Program-made: the position numbers and the translations under genes
Shown here: positions 9,242 through 18,556 of the stretch, in pieces
Layout of the letters: each line of letters begins with the position of its first letter
Numbering within the stretch: position 1 is the first letter of the stretch
The notes under the pieces: generated by a model
The model's database searches: none
Told to the model about the DNA's origin: nothing
Seen by the model: only the letters and a program-made list of their open reading frames with translations
DNA from: an uncultured Gammaproteobacteria bacterium
GTDB lineage: Bacteria; Pseudomonadota; Gammaproteobacteria; Eutrophobiales; Eutrophobiaceae
Direction: 5' to 3'
DNA: 64,000 nt
Assembly (NCBI GenBank): GCA_951812995.1
Contig: CATOTD010000001.1
Coordinates: 240,694 to 304,693 of the forward strand

Positions 9242-10597
9242 ATGCACCAAAAACTATACATCAAGACCCTGGGATGTCAGATGAACGAGTACGATTCAGC
9301 CAAAATGGCAGACGTTCTCCAAACAACTCATCAGATGATCCGTACAGCAGATCCGGCAACAGCCGACCTGATCTTGCTAAATACCTGTTCTATCAGAGAA
9401 AAGGCGCAGGAGAAAGTATTCTCGCAACTCGGCCGTTGGCGGCCCTACAAGAAGCGCAATCCAGACCTGATCATAGGTGTTGGTGGTTGTGTTGCAAGTC
9501 AGGAAGGTGCTGCCATACTCAAGCGGGCACCGTTTGTGGACATAGTCTTTGGTCCACAAACATTACACCGCTTGCCAAAGATGTATTCTGAGATCAGAAA
9601 AAACCGAAAATCGATCGTTGATATTTCATTTCCCGAGATTGAAAAATTTGACAATCTGCCGGTGCCAAAGGCCGCAGGATCAAGTGCGTTTGTGTCAATC
9701 ATGGAAGGTTGCAGTAAATATTGCAGCTTCTGCGTCGTACCTTACACGCGTGGCGAAGAAGTCAGCCGTCCGTTTGATGATGTCATCGCAGAAGTATTCG
9801 AACTCGCAGAACAAGGCGTGCGCGAAGTTAATCTTCTAGGGCAAAATGTAAATGCCTACCGTGGCATCATGGATACGGGTCAAATTGCAGATCTCGCGTT
9901 ACTTATTGAGTATGTCGCTGCTATCGAAGGTATTGATCGCATTCGGTTTACCACCTCACATCCGCTTGAATTTTCCGATAGCTTGATTGAAGTATATAAT
10001 CGTGTACCCGAACTGGTGAGTCATCTACATCTGCCTGTACAAAGTGGTTCAGATAGGATCTTGGCATTGATGAAACGTGGACATACCCGGCTTGAGTATA
10101 AAAACAAGATTAAACGCCTACGTGCGGCAAGACCTGGTTTAAGTATGTCATCTGATTTTATAATTGGGTTCCCGGGTGAAACAGACGAAGATTTTGCAGA
10201 TACAATGAACTTGATAAATGATATTGGTTTTGATCAATCCTTTAGTTTTATCTATAGCCAGCGACCAGGAACGCCAGCGGCCAGCCTGCCAGATGACACG
10301 CCAATGCAAACCAAGAAAAAACGTCTGGCAATATTGCAAACACGCATAAACCAAAAAGCGGCTGAGATTAGTGCCGCTATGGTGGGCAGTATTCAGACTA
10401 TCCTTGTTGAAGGACAATCAAAAAAAGACCCGCAACAGCTTCGCGGTAGAACAGAGAATAATCGAGTTGTTAATTTCATCGGGCCATCGAATTTAACAGG
10501 AAACTTTGTTGATATTCAGATCACCGAAGCATTATCCAATTCACTACGGGGTACATTGCCTGGCTCTGTGCGGCTTGATCAAGTTGCCAATCGTTAA
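9242..10597 (+). CDS. miaB: tRNA-2-methylthio-N6-dimethylallyladenosine synthase MiaB
   Basis: Radical SAM methylthiotransferase that adds a methylthio group to i6A37 of tRNAs reading UNN codons. The 451 residues match the family. The N-terminal UPF0004 domain has cluster cysteines in [24 protein letters not shown] and [10 protein letters not shown]. The radical SAM motif is [16 protein letters not shown], followed by [11 protein letters not shown] and [12 protein letters not shown], and there is a C-terminal TRAM domain (about 375-440). Alternative frames are shadows. ybeY and phoH-like genes, frequent downstream neighbours, are replaced here by IS-C debris. Confidence 0.97.
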   Translation: MHQKLYIKTLGCQMNEYDSAKMADVLQTTHQMIRTADPATADLILLNTCSIREKAQEKVFSQLGRWRPYKKRNPDLIIGVGGCVASQEGAAILKRAPFVDIVFGPQTLHRLPKMYSEIRKNRKSIVDISFPEIEKFDNLPVPKAAGSSAFVSIMEGCSKYCSFCVVPYTRGEEVSRPFDDVIAEVFELAEQGVREVNLLGQNVNAYRGIMDTGQIADLALLIEYVAAIEGIDRIRFTTSHPLEFSDSLIEVYNRVPELVSHLHLPVQSGSDRILALMKRGHTRLEYKNKIKRLRAARPGLSMSSDFIIGFPGETDEDFADTMNLINDIGFDQSFSFIYSQRPGTPAASLPDDTPMQTKKKRLAILQTRINQKAAEISAAMVGSIQTILVEGQSKKDPQQLRGRTENNRVVNFIGPSNLTGNFVDIQITEALSNSLRGTLPGSVRLDQVANR

Positions 10598-10661
10598 ATC
10601 ATCAATATTTTAGACAACTATCAATACTATATTTGCCAACGACTTATTACTTGAGCCAACT

Positions 10662-11960
10662 GGAGACCTCGAACAACGCTGATTCTGGATGGGTTTTGAC
10701 GCGAGCACCAGTCGTTGTCACCCGCATAGTGGGTGTGAAGGTCAAGGTCGGTGGTATTTGAGGCTGTGTTGCGCTGTTTGGGACTGCCAGGGCGGGTATT
10801 TCCGGAATTTGGGCGGAGTCAGGCTGTGGCCTGTCGTCGCTCGTGGAAGATGAGACGGCGGAAGTTGTAGCTCAGGTTGGCCATGGTCATGCGGACCTTC
10901 GCACGGGTTTGGCCGATTGAGCGGATGGTCAGAGCCATGGGCCCTTTCTCGTAGCCGAACACAGGCGCGGATGGCGGAGCGTGTCGCGTTGCCCCGACGA
11001 ATATGCCTGGCCATGGGTTTGCCGCGTGGCTTCTTGCGGTGAATGTGTGAGCGGTACCCTTGCGCCTTCAGCCAAGCCTCATTCCTGGCCGAACGGTACC
11101 TGGTATCGGCCCAAACCGCCTTCGAGCTGTTTGTCTCGTCCAGAACCGAGGAGCGTTCATGCCCGTCGTAGCGAGCCGCATTCGTGCCAGTCTCACCCCG
11201 GATGAAGCGCCATTTGCGGTCAATGGACACGTGGTTCTTGTACCCAAAGTGCGGAACCGAAATATCGACAAGGCCAGTATCCTCCTCACCCTCCTTGGTC
11301 GTCTTGGCCTTTGAATACTTGACCGTCCAACGCGCATCGGTGTCTTTCTGCGCTGCCTTGGACAGATCATCGGGCCAGATGTCAGATGCGGCCTCACCTG
11401 CCTTGGCGCGCGCTTTCTCTGCTTTCGTCATCCGTTGGCGCGGGGCGAAGACCAACGTGGCATCCACAATCTGACCGCCGGTCGGTTTGTACCCGCGCGC
11501 GCACAGCTGAGCTTCAAACGCGGCAAACAGGGCCTTGAAGACACCCGCCTGGGTCAGCTTCTCTCTGAAAAGCCAGATCGTCTTCTGATCAGGTGTCGGC
11601 TCCCCGATTTGAAATCCCAGGAAACGCAACCAACTGAAACGGTCACGAATGAGAAACTCCATCCGCTCATCGCTCAGATTGTGCATCGAGGCCAACACCA
11701 GCACCTTGAACATCACAACGGCATCATAGGGCGGACGACCACCTTTGGGACGTTCCCCATAGCCAAGCGCTTCAACAAGAACTGGGCGAAACACTTCGAA
11801 ATCAACGTGCCGCTCCAAAACCTCAAGCGGATATCCCATCGCCGAAAGCCGCGCCAAATGATCCGTCAAATCAAACAATCTAGGTGCGTGCATAAACAAA
11901 ATCCTCCCACATCAAGTGAATCAGACCGTACCACAAAATGTACGGTTTTTAGAGGCTTCC
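10662..11960 (-). mobile_element. IS-C copy 1 (IS5 family, 1299 bp, GC-rich)
   Basis: Exactly the same length as copy 2 at 24193-25491. Ends read ggagacctcgaacaac on the left and, on the other strand, ggaagcctctaaaaac on the right. Flanking bases are aact and agct, compatible with a 4-bp target duplication that has since mutated once. The element is clearly richer in G+C than the surrounding sequence, which suggests recent arrival from another lineage. Confidence 0.9.
10819..11893 (-). pseudogene. IS5-family transposase of IS-C copy 1, 3' frameshift
   Basis: Starts at ATG 11893 behind GGGAGG. Visible landmarks are LFDLTDHLARLSAMG, RPPYDAVVMFKVLVLA, RFSWLRFLGFQIGEPTPD, the first Asp in GGQIVDATLVFAPRQRMT, the VDISVPHFGYKNHVSIDRKW block and the second Asp region VWADTRYRSARNEAW. 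At SAIRAC the frame shifts: an apparent 11-base loss between gtgt repeats removes the VEHVF segment carrying the catalytic Glu. The true C terminus (GYEKGPMALTIRSIGQTRAK) is in the next frame. Closest relatives known to me are IS5-group transposases common in alphaproteobacteria (recollection, not a search). Confidence 0.88.
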
Positions 11961-12295
11961 AGCTTGAATTTCTTATTTGCCGTCCGCAAGTTGTGTATGT
12001 TTGATCTATAAAATGTCGCGACATAATTATTGTAATCTTTATCGCCTTTGCCGAGAGCATGTAACACTAATTTGTAGTGTTGCCTGTCACCATCTGAATT
12101 TAATCTTTTAGACAGGTAATAAAAAACCATATTGCGGCTGGTCTGTCTGAATACCGTACCTTTTTTATAATCTCAGGGATTAATTGGTACTCTTCCATTT
12201 CCATCTCGTCATGAAAATCTTTTTCTTTTGCAATCGTTTCTGCATTTATAAGGCATCAGTAGTATAACCAATCACCTAGCAACTGAAACATAATA

Positions 12296-13249
12296 CTATG
12301 ACCAGTCTTCTTCAAGCAGTCTGATGAATTCTGCACAACTCTGTATTCTTTCATCTACCGATTTTGCGATACATTGCATGGCAGTATTTTCCAATAAAGG
12401 AGGAACATGGATCGATGTTAGGTTTGATGGTTTTGATGGTAGGTCGTCTAAAATCTGTTTGGCAACTTCATCAACAGTTTCTGCTATTGAAGGCAGTCGT
12501 CCAGCCAAAATCTCAAACAGTAAAACCCCCAGACTAAAAATATCGGTTCTAAAATCAATATCGGGATCCCGTCGAATCTGTTCGGGTGACATATAGCTTA
12601 TCGTGCCTTGCAATTTTTCTGTGTCGGTCATCGACGATACTTTCTCATTCGTGAGCGAGCCTGGCTTTTCGTAGGGTTCGGCACTGGTTCCGTCAGGATT
12701 CCAGACCTTTGCCAAACCCCAATCCAATAACAGCACTTCGCCAAACGGACCTACTAGAATATTCTCCGGTTTTATATCGCGATGAATGACGCGATGACTG
12801 TGCGCATAGGCCAGCGCATGAGCAACCTGGATAACGACATTAATTAATTGTCTAAGATCGTAACGTTCACGATAATTCAGGATTTCACGCAATGTATAGC
12901 CAAAAACGAACTTCATCGTAAAGTAGTAATGGCTCTTTGAATCGCGGCCAAGCTCATACGTGGGAACAGTGTTAGGGTGTTGTAACAAAGCACTCACGCG
13001 TGCTTCTCGCAGGAAACGTGTTTGTTCTATCGGGTCATCGGCAAATTCAGGACGCAGTTTTTTATAACAAACGGTGCGCGACAGATGTAAATCCTTGCAG
13101 GATTGAACGATGGTTTTTCCACCAGTAGCGATGGTCTTAAAATAGGCATAACGCATATTTTGATCAAGTGTTAGCGGGAGTGCTTTATCGGTATTTCCAA
13201 GATACAGCATTGCGTAATCATCGCTTGGTGGTTCTGGAAAGGAAGTCAT
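12296..13249 (-). CDS. Hanks-type serine/threonine protein kinase
   Basis: A soluble 317-residue protein kinase with no membrane segment or sensor domain. Kinase landmarks in order: an unusual glycine-poor ATP loop (IATGGKTIVQSC), the ATP-anchoring Lys in VCYKKLRPE, the alpha-C Glu in RFLREARVSALLQHPN, the catalytic loop HRDIKPENI, the metal-binding motif as DWG rather than DFG (LLLDWGLAK), the activation-segment end YMSPEQI and DIFSLGVLLFEILAGRLP. All catalytic residues are present, so activity is expected. Substrate unknown. It stands alone between a gene remnant and a LysR regulator; no PP2C phosphatase is nearby. Confidence 0.88.
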   Translation of the reverse strand: MTSFPEPPSDDYAMLYLGNTDKALPLTLDQNMRYAYFKTIATGGKTIVQSCKDLHLSRTVCYKKLRPEFADDPIEQTRFLREARVSALLQHPNTVPTYELGRDSKSHYYFTMKFVFGYTLREILNYRERYDLRQLINVVIQVAHALAYAHSHRVIHRDIKPENILVGPFGEVLLLDWGLAKVWNPDGTSAEPYEKPGSLTNEKVSSMTDTEKLQGTISYMSPEQIRRDPDIDFRTDIFSLGVLLFEILAGRLPSIAETVDEVAKQILDDLPSKPSNLTSIHVPPLLENTAMQCIAKSVDERIQSCAEFIRLLEEDWS

Positions 13250-13389
13250 ACCTTCACACCTTCATGCGTAAAAAAATATCGGGTCAAAATCATTATTTAT
13301 GACACTTTAATTACCTAAGCGTTAATATGTACGCCCACAACAAAACCGCTTGGTTGTTAAAAACCTTATCCCTCATTAGACGCTATAAA

Positions 13390-14313
13390 TCACTTTCCAT
13401 CAAACATCCATTTGTCCCAATAAGCCGGTGTTTCAAAATAACCCTGCATGTAATCAACAAAGCTTCTGATCTTGGTCGACATATGTTTTCGATGTGCGTA
13501 AATTAAATTTATAGCTATTGGTGCGGGTTCATACGCTTCCAAAACCGGTAGGAGTCTGCCTGATTGAATATCCAGGCCTATCATATAGGAGGGCAACTGT
13601 ATTAAGCCACTACCATTAATGGCAGCGACCCGCAATGCGTCGGCGATGTTAGATTTCAGATAAGGTCTTATTGCCACCTTTTTTTCATGTCCCTCTTCTT
13701 TGAAGCTCCAATCGGAGGGTAGTACAAGATTATGGCACATGCCCATGCAAACATGTTCGGCTAAATCGTCCAGTGTTTTTGGCGTGCCGTTTTTCTTTAA
13801 GTAGTCTGCTGAAGCGCATACTATCAAGCGACTAGAGGATAACTTTAATGCAATAACACTTGAGTCTGCCAGTTTGCCTACCCGCAAAGAGAGGTCCATG
13901 CCTCTGTCGATTGCGTTCTCAAAGTCATCAGACAAGATGAGTTCGATGGCAACGTTTGGATATTGTTTTTTATAACCTTTAATCGCTCTTGCGAGATGAA
14001 ACGACCCGAACGAAGGCGGTGCCATAATACGTAATGTGCCGACGGCATCATGTTGCAGATCCAATACGCATTGTTCTGCCTCTTCTACATCTGTCAAGAT
14101 GGCGACCACTTTTTCATGATAAGCACTGCCGACTTCAGTCAAGCTGAGTTGACGTGTAGTTCTATTCAAGAGTCTTGCACCAAGACTATTTTCCAAATCC
14201 CGAATGAATTTAGAACACATCGTGTTCGATATAGCCATCTCTTCGGCGGCCGCAGCAAAGCTACCGAGTCTCGCGATCGCAGCAAACACTTTCATACTGG
14301 TGAGTCTATCCAT
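13390..14313 (-). CDS. LysR-family transcriptional regulator
   Basis: A 307-residue LysR-type regulator. The N-terminal winged helix-turn-helix is at residues 1-60 (MDRLTSMKVFAAIARLGSFA, then FIRDLENSLGARLLNRTTRQ), and the effector domain covers about 90-295 (GTLRIMAPPSFGSFHLARAI, RLIVCASADYLKKNGTP). The sequence belongs to the large group annotated AaeR/DmlR-like. It is divergent from the SnoaL-like secreted protein gene with a 157-base gap, a usual arrangement for a LysR regulator and its target, so regulation of that gene is a reasonable guess. Confidence 0.92.
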   Translation of the reverse strand: MDRLTSMKVFAAIARLGSFAAAAEEMAISNTMCSKFIRDLENSLGARLLNRTTRQLSLTEVGSAYHEKVVAILTDVEEAEQCVLDLQHDAVGTLRIMAPPSFGSFHLARAIKGYKKQYPNVAIELILSDDFENAIDRGMDLSLRVGKLADSSVIALKLSSSRLIVCASADYLKKNGTPKTLDDLAEHVCMGMCHNLVLPSDWSFKEEGHEKKVAIRPYLKSNIADALRVAAINGSGLIQLPSYMIGLDIQSGRLLPVLEAYEPAPIAINLIYAHRKHMSTKIRSFVDYMQGYFETPAYWDKWMFDGK

Positions 14314-14470
14314 CGCTTTATTCCTGGGTGAAATTCTTATGCAATCATGTTTTGTATGTGATTATGTCTTTTTTAGAATGAGTCCATGAACATAAACAGG
14401 GTTGTTAATGTAGGCGATCATAACTATATTTGTTGCAACGCACAAATTTATCATTTAACAGGAGTAACTT

Positions 14471-14974
14471 ATGAAAAATATTAGATATACATTTTTGATC
14501 TTGATTTTAGCATTGAATTGCGCTTTTGCAGAACCATCCGGGAGGCCGACACTACCCGCACCTAATCTTCCGGTTTTAGCATTGAATTGCGCTTTTGAAG
14601 CACCTGCTTCGTCAACGAGTCTTGATGAGATCAATGCAAAATGGATAAGCAGTATCGAGGCAGGCGATACAAATGAACTCATGGCGCTATACGCTGAAAA
14701 CGCCGTGGTTTTTCCACCTAGCAGCGAGATACTTGAAGGCGTAACGGCGATTGATGCCTATTTTCGAGATTTGAAAAATGCCGGTTTTAACAAATACTCA
14801 ATTGCGAATGTAGATTTGCAGGCTAACGGTACTACCGCTTATGCGACCGCGCTTTGGGAAGCCGTCCGAATTGATGTTGATGGCAATAAGATCAAACTTG
14901 GCGGCAATATTACCAATGTCATGGAAAGACAAGACGACGGCAACTGGAAAATTAAATTTCAGAGTTGGAACTAA
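14471..14974 (+). CDS. Secreted SnoaL-like / DUF4440 protein
   Basis: A 167-residue exported protein with an NTF2-like fold of the SnoaL/DUF4440 kind (INAKWISSIEAGDTNELMAL, YAENAVVFPP, GVTAIDAYFRDL, WKIKFQSWN). Family members include isomerases and small ligand-binding proteins, so the reaction cannot be told. The start ATG at 14471 follows CAGGAG. The signal peptide (MKNIRYTFLILILALNCAFA) is followed by a proline-rich 23-residue insert and then a second copy of LALNCAF, encoded by an exact 24-bp direct repeat (14505-14528 and 14574-14597). Divergent from a LysR regulator. Confidence 0.75.
   Translation: MKNIRYTFLILILALNCAFAEPSGRPTLPAPNLPVLALNCAFEAPASSTSLDEINAKWISSIEAGDTNELMALYAENAVVFPPSSEILEGVTAIDAYFRDLKNAGFNKYSIANVDLQANGTTAYATALWEAVRIDVDGNKIKLGGNITNVMERQDDGNWKIKFQSWN
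14505..14597. repeat. 24-bp direct repeat within signal-peptide region
   Basis: ttttagcattgaattgcg plus cttttg occurs at 14505-14528 and again at 14574-14597, 69 bases apart (23 codons, frame kept). It duplicates the end of the signal peptide. Confidence 0.9.
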
Positions 14975-15066
14975 GCGATAGATTATCCTCCCGGGATAGT
15001 TTCAAGGAGTAAAAATTGATGCACAAGGACGTGTATCTACACCAGGCTATTGCACGTTGCCTATAC

Positions 15067-15126
15067 GCACTCACCCATGCTCAGTCGTACTCACCCCGCA
15101 CTCACCCACGCTCACCCACGCTCACC
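15067..15126. repeat. C-rich degenerate repeat (ctcacccacg words)
   Basis: Within the 273-base gap before ndk, the words actcaccc, ctcacccacg and ctcacccacgctcacc recur with about 10-base spacing. The 62-codon frame across this stretch is repeat-derived and not called as a gene. It resembles the R-element cores elsewhere in base bias but lacks their CCTGAGACC ends. Confidence 0.5.
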
Positions 15127-15170
15127 ATAATCTACAACCGGCAAATCGCTGGCCTGCTGGTAGCTTCGTC

Positions 15171-15205
15171 GTGCAGGTACTGCACCTCGGCAGAACGTGT
15201 ATAAT
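15171..15205 (+). promoter_or_regulatory. Probable ndk -10 box with overlapping palindrome
   Basis: A consensus TATAAT is at 15200-15205, 42 bases before the ndk ATG. No good -35 is visible; instead the perfect palindrome GTGCAG-gta-CTGCAC lies at 15171-15185 where a -35 would be, which would suit an activator or repressor site. Confidence 0.4.
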
Positions 15206-15247
15206 CGCGTAGTTTAATCATAATATGTTTTAAGGAGATTTTACTGC

Positions 15248-15700
15248 ATGGCCCTTGAAAGAACGCTCACGATACTGAAGCCCGATGCAATTGCATCGAA
15301 TCTTACTGGCAAGATATTAACGCTGATAGAAGCTGTGGGGTTGCGTATTATTGCGGCAAAAATGTTGCATTTAACCAGGGATAAGACAAACGAATTGTAT
15401 GCCGAACATACAGAACGGCCATTTTATCCATCATTACAGAAATACATGACATCAGGTCCGGTCATGATTCTTGTGCTAGAAGGTGAGGATGCTGTGCAAA
15501 ATTTACGCAACATCATGGGTGCCACGATACCTAAAGAAGCCGCTCCTGGAACGATACGTAATCTTTATGCCAACCATGATCTAATAGGTGATGCACTTGA
15601 GAATGTAATACATGGTTCGGATAGTGTTGCGAGTGCAAAAAGAGAAATTCATTTTTTCTTTGCCCCGCATGAGATTTGTCCGAGAACACGCCAACATTAA
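15248..15700 (+). CDS. ndk: Nucleoside diphosphate kinase
   Basis: Transfers the terminal phosphate between NTPs and NDPs through a phosphohistidine. The 150 residues are slightly longer than the usual ~141. Family landmarks: ERTLTILKPDAI, ERPFYPSLQKYMTSGPV and the active-site His in NVIHGSDS. AAGGAG precedes the ATG. The C terminus ends FFAPHEICPRTRQH, a little longer than the typical end at the FFxxxE region. First gene of the conserved ndk-rlmN-pilW-rodZ run; rlmN begins one base after its stop. Confidence 0.96.
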   Translation: MALERTLTILKPDAIASNLTGKILTLIEAVGLRIIAAKMLHLTRDKTNELYAEHTERPFYPSLQKYMTSGPVMILVLEGEDAVQNLRNIMGATIPKEAAPGTIRNLYANHDLIGDALENVIHGSDSVASAKREIHFFFAPHEICPRTRQH

Positions 15701-15701
15701 C

Positions 15702-16790
15702 ATGACGGGCAAAATCAATCTGCTTGATTATGATCTGAATGCGCTGGGATCTTATTTTAATGAGATTGGCGACAAGTCATTTCGCGCCCAACAAGTCGCC
15801 AAGTGGATTTATCATCATGGTGTTGTTGATTACAAATTGATGACCAACTTGAGTAAGACCTTACGCCGTTATCTTGCAGAAAACACCATCATAAAACTCC
15901 CGGAAATTATTACAGAACAACGATCTGAAGACGGTACACGTAAATGGCTGGTCCGGATCGACGATAAAAATTCAGTTGAGATGGTCTTTATTCCTGAAGA
16001 TGATCGCGGCACCTTATGTATATCTTCACAGATAGGTTGCCCCCTTGACTGCAAATTCTGCTCAACCGCACAACAAGGATTCAACCGCAATCTGTCGACT
16101 GCCGAAATTATTGGACAAATCTGGATCGCCAATAAGACACTTGGCTACTTTGAAAGCGGTAAACGCATCATTACAAATATTGTCTTTATGGGTATGGGCG
16201 AGCCATTACTCAATTATGACAATGTGCTAAAAACCATCCATTTATTAACAGATGACCTTGGTTTTGGCCTTGCGCGTCGCCGTGTGACTGTCAGTACATC
16301 AGGCATAATTCCTGGTATAGATAGATTAAAAGATGACGCGAATGTCAGTTTGGCAATCTCATTACATGCCAGTGACAATGCACTGCGAGACAGTATTGTC
16401 CCTATCAATCGCTCATATCCGTTGGCCGATCTCCTAGCTGCCTGTAGACGTTATTCTACAGGCAGGGCCTATGCGACTGTTACCATTGAGTACGTCATGC
16501 TAAATGGTGTAAACGATAGTGCAGACGATGCGCATAGTTTGGTTAAATGTCTACAAGGCTTGTCGGCAAAAGTAAATTTGATACCGTTTAACAAATTCCC
16601 CGGAACAAATTATACTTGCTCAAATAGAACAACAATTAATGCGTTCAGGGATATATTGATTAAGGCTGGCATCGTGACCATTACACGCAAAACCCGTGGC
16701 GATGATATTGATGCAGCCTGTGGTCAGCTTGTGGGGAAAGTCATGGCCAGGGCAATTAGGTATCAAAAAAATCAGGTAGGACAAATGTAA
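15702..16790 (+). CDS. rlmN: 23S rRNA/tRNA adenine C2-methyltransferase RlmN
   Basis: Radical SAM enzyme that methylates A2503 of 23S rRNA and A37 of some tRNAs. I start at ATG 15702 (MTGKINLLDYDLNALGSYF), giving 362 residues; the frame opening at 15612 lies inside ndk. The radical SAM cluster motif is GCPLDCKFC, preceded by the CISSQIG loop; FMGMGEPLLNYDNV and RVTVSTSGIIPGI are also typical. The second catalytic Cys is in the C-terminal region ITRKTRGDDIDAACGQL. Directly coupled to ndk upstream and to pilW downstream (overlapping start and stop). Confidence 0.96.
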   Translation: MTGKINLLDYDLNALGSYFNEIGDKSFRAQQVAKWIYHHGVVDYKLMTNLSKTLRRYLAENTIIKLPEIITEQRSEDGTRKWLVRIDDKNSVEMVFIPEDDRGTLCISSQIGCPLDCKFCSTAQQGFNRNLSTAEIIGQIWIANKTLGYFESGKRIITNIVFMGMGEPLLNYDNVLKTIHLLTDDLGFGLARRRVTVSTSGIIPGIDRLKDDANVSLAISLHASDNALRDSIVPINRSYPLADLLAACRRYSTGRAYATVTIEYVMLNGVNDSADDAHSLVKCLQGLSAKVNLIPFNKFPGTNYTCSNRTTINAFRDILIKAGIVTITRKTRGDDIDAACGQLVGKVMARAIRYQKNQVGQM

Positions 16791-17566
16791 TGCCGAAACT
16801 TGTATCACAACTAATATTCATACTAATACTGGTCATAACGCTTGGTGCTTGCAGTCAAATGCAAAGATCAAAGCAAAATATACAGACCGCACAAACAACC
16901 AATGATATTACGGCTACTAATCTTGATCTTGGTATTGAATATATAAAACAAGGTGCTTATGAGAATGCCTTGACAAATCTGGAGAAAGCGAAACAAGCCG
17001 ATCCTGCGTATGCACCAACCTACAATATGCTGGGCTTGCTTTATCAAAAACTAGGGGATATGGATAACGCTGAAAAAAACTTTAAGCACGCTTTAAGTTT
17101 AAATAGTAACGACTCCTCCACACTCAATAATTATGGCAGCTTTCTCTGTCAGCAAAATCGGCTCGAAGAGGCAGAAGCAACGTTTATAGCAGCAACTGCA
17201 AACCCATTATACGATGCACCAGAAATCGCGATTACTAATGCGGGCATTTGCCTGCACAATAACCAACAGGAAGCCGCCGCAGAGAAATACTTTAGACAGG
17301 CACTACAATTAAATCCTCAAATTCCACAAGCCTTGATAAAGATGTGTGAAATATCTTTCAAATCGCCCAATTATTTATCAGCAAGGGCTTACTTGCAACG
17401 CTACCAGCAAGTAGCGCGGCATACGCCACAAAGTCTCTGGCTTGGTATTCAAATAGAACAAGTGCTCGGTGATAAAGATGCGGTTTCGAGTTATGCGCTA
17501 TCATTAAAAAATAATTTTCCTGATTCCGAAGAAGCCGCACTATTATTTGATTCAGGGATTCAGTAA
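16790..17566 (+). CDS. pilW: Type IV pilus biogenesis lipoprotein PilW/PilF
   Basis: Outer-membrane lipoprotein with TPR repeats that helps the PilQ secretin assemble. Signal peptide with lipobox LGAC (Cys at about residue 21), then TPR units from about residue 35, for example GIEYIKQGAYENALTNLEKA, YNMLGLLYQKLGDMDNAEKN and LNNYGSFLCQQNRLEEAEAT. The 258 residues fit. It begins at the last base of rlmN and its stop overlaps rodZ, so the genes are translated together. Presence of pilW implies pilus genes elsewhere. Confidence 0.92.
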   Translation: MPKLVSQLIFILILVITLGACSQMQRSKQNIQTAQTTNDITATNLDLGIEYIKQGAYENALTNLEKAKQADPAYAPTYNMLGLLYQKLGDMDNAEKNFKHALSLNSNDSSTLNNYGSFLCQQNRLEEAEATFIAATANPLYDAPEIAITNAGICLHNNQQEAAAEKYFRQALQLNPQIPQALIKMCEISFKSPNYLSARAYLQRYQQVARHTPQSLWLGIQIEQVLGDKDAVSSYALSLKNNFPDSEEAALLFDSGIQ

Positions 17567-18474
17567 TGACCGCAACATCATTGAATAATAACGTTGAGTT
17601 TGCAACACCAGGACAAATATTACGTGCTCATCGTGAAAAATTAGGCCTGTCTTCCCAAGATATTGCGCAACGTATTCGGCTTGATATTAAACTCGTTGAG
17701 GGCATCGAAAAAGACCATAACAAAGGGATGCCTGCTGCAACTTATGTGCGCGGCTATTTACGCAGTTACGCCAAGATAGTAGGTGCTGATGCAGATCATC
17801 TCATATCGCTGTATGACACTGATTCATCCTCGTCGCTGCCAAAAATATTACCTGACGTGAAACCGCCAACGCAGGCGAGTAGTGACGACAAACCCGTTAA
17901 AATATTCACCTACTTGCTGACCTTAGGTCTCGTGTTGTTATCGTTGATTTGGTATCAAGGTAGGTTTGTAGTCGACCGCAGTGAACCTGAAAACTATAAT
18001 ACAACAAACATGATTAATGGCGTTGATATAACCTACGCCGTTATACACCATCCTGATTCATGGCAATTTCCTGTTAGTGCTCCAGAAAAAAAAACGGGGC
18101 TTGATCCAGTCATTCCAACATTGCATAGCGAAAACGATCTATCTGAATTGCAACCAAATAATGATGCGCAAACACCAGACATCATAACAGCAGAAGATTT
18201 TGATAAAAAACAGTCTATCAGTATTGGATCCGGTCCAGATGTAATTGAATTGGAATTGACGCGCGACTCATGGGTTGCAATACAAGATGCTGAGAACAAA
18301 AAAATTTTTCATGACTTGGCACTTGGCGGGGAACAATATTCCATCCGCGGCACAGCTCCGTTCAACATATTGTTTGGTTTTTCATCTGGCATCACAATGA
18401 AGTTTAACGGTAAAGTATTCGACCATTTGCGTTATGCTAATAAAAACGTTGCGCGATTTAAATTACCTGAATAA
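17566..18474 (+). CDS. rodZ: RodZ-like cytoskeletal/helix-turn-helix membrane protein
   Basis: Bitopic protein that links MreB to the rod-shape peptidoglycan machinery. Residues 10-80 form a Cro/CI-type helix-turn-helix (ILRAHREKLGLSSQDIAQRI, AATYVRGYLRSYAKIVGAD). A single membrane helix follows at about 118-135 (IFTYLLTLGLVLLSLIWYQG), then a periplasmic linker and a C-terminal DUF4115 beta domain (VIELELTRDSWVAIQDAENK to the end). Overlaps pilW by one base. ispG, which often follows rodZ, is absent here. Confidence 0.92.
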   Translation: MTATSLNNNVEFATPGQILRAHREKLGLSSQDIAQRIRLDIKLVEGIEKDHNKGMPAATYVRGYLRSYAKIVGADADHLISLYDTDSSSSLPKILPDVKPPTQASSDDKPVKIFTYLLTLGLVLLSLIWYQGRFVVDRSEPENYNTTNMINGVDITYAVIHHPDSWQFPVSAPEKKTGLDPVIPTLHSENDLSELQPNNDAQTPDIITAEDFDKKQSISIGSGPDVIELELTRDSWVAIQDAENKKIFHDLALGGEQYSIRGTAPFNILFGFSSGITMKFNGKVFDHLRYANKNVARFKLPE

Positions 18475-18556
18475 CAGATTGAGTGGTGCGTAATTAATCC
18501 CCGTTCTAGTCTTGCGGCCTGCGCTTTTTCTTGATGACATTGTTGGAGAATTATTG

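Larger units (their letters stand above)
10627..12204 (-). pseudogene. Hypothetical gene split by IS-C copy 1
   Basis: Removing IS-C and one 4-bp target copy restores a frame running from ATG at 12204: MEMEEYQLIPEIIKKVRYSD, a T6 run at about 12117, then YYLSKRLNSDGDRQHYKL, GKGDKDYNNYVATFYRSN and RTANKKFKLAQVISRWQI with a stop at 10627. One extra T in the T6 run would join the two frames, so the gene carries both a homopolymer frameshift and an insertion near its 3' end. The residue pattern looks like a genuine soluble protein, but I do not recognise the family. Confidence 0.5.

Noticed and set aside
15016..15204. A 62-codon frame between the SnoaL-like gene and ndk
   Set aside because: It runs through C-rich repeats and overlaps the probable ndk promoter; no family resemblance.
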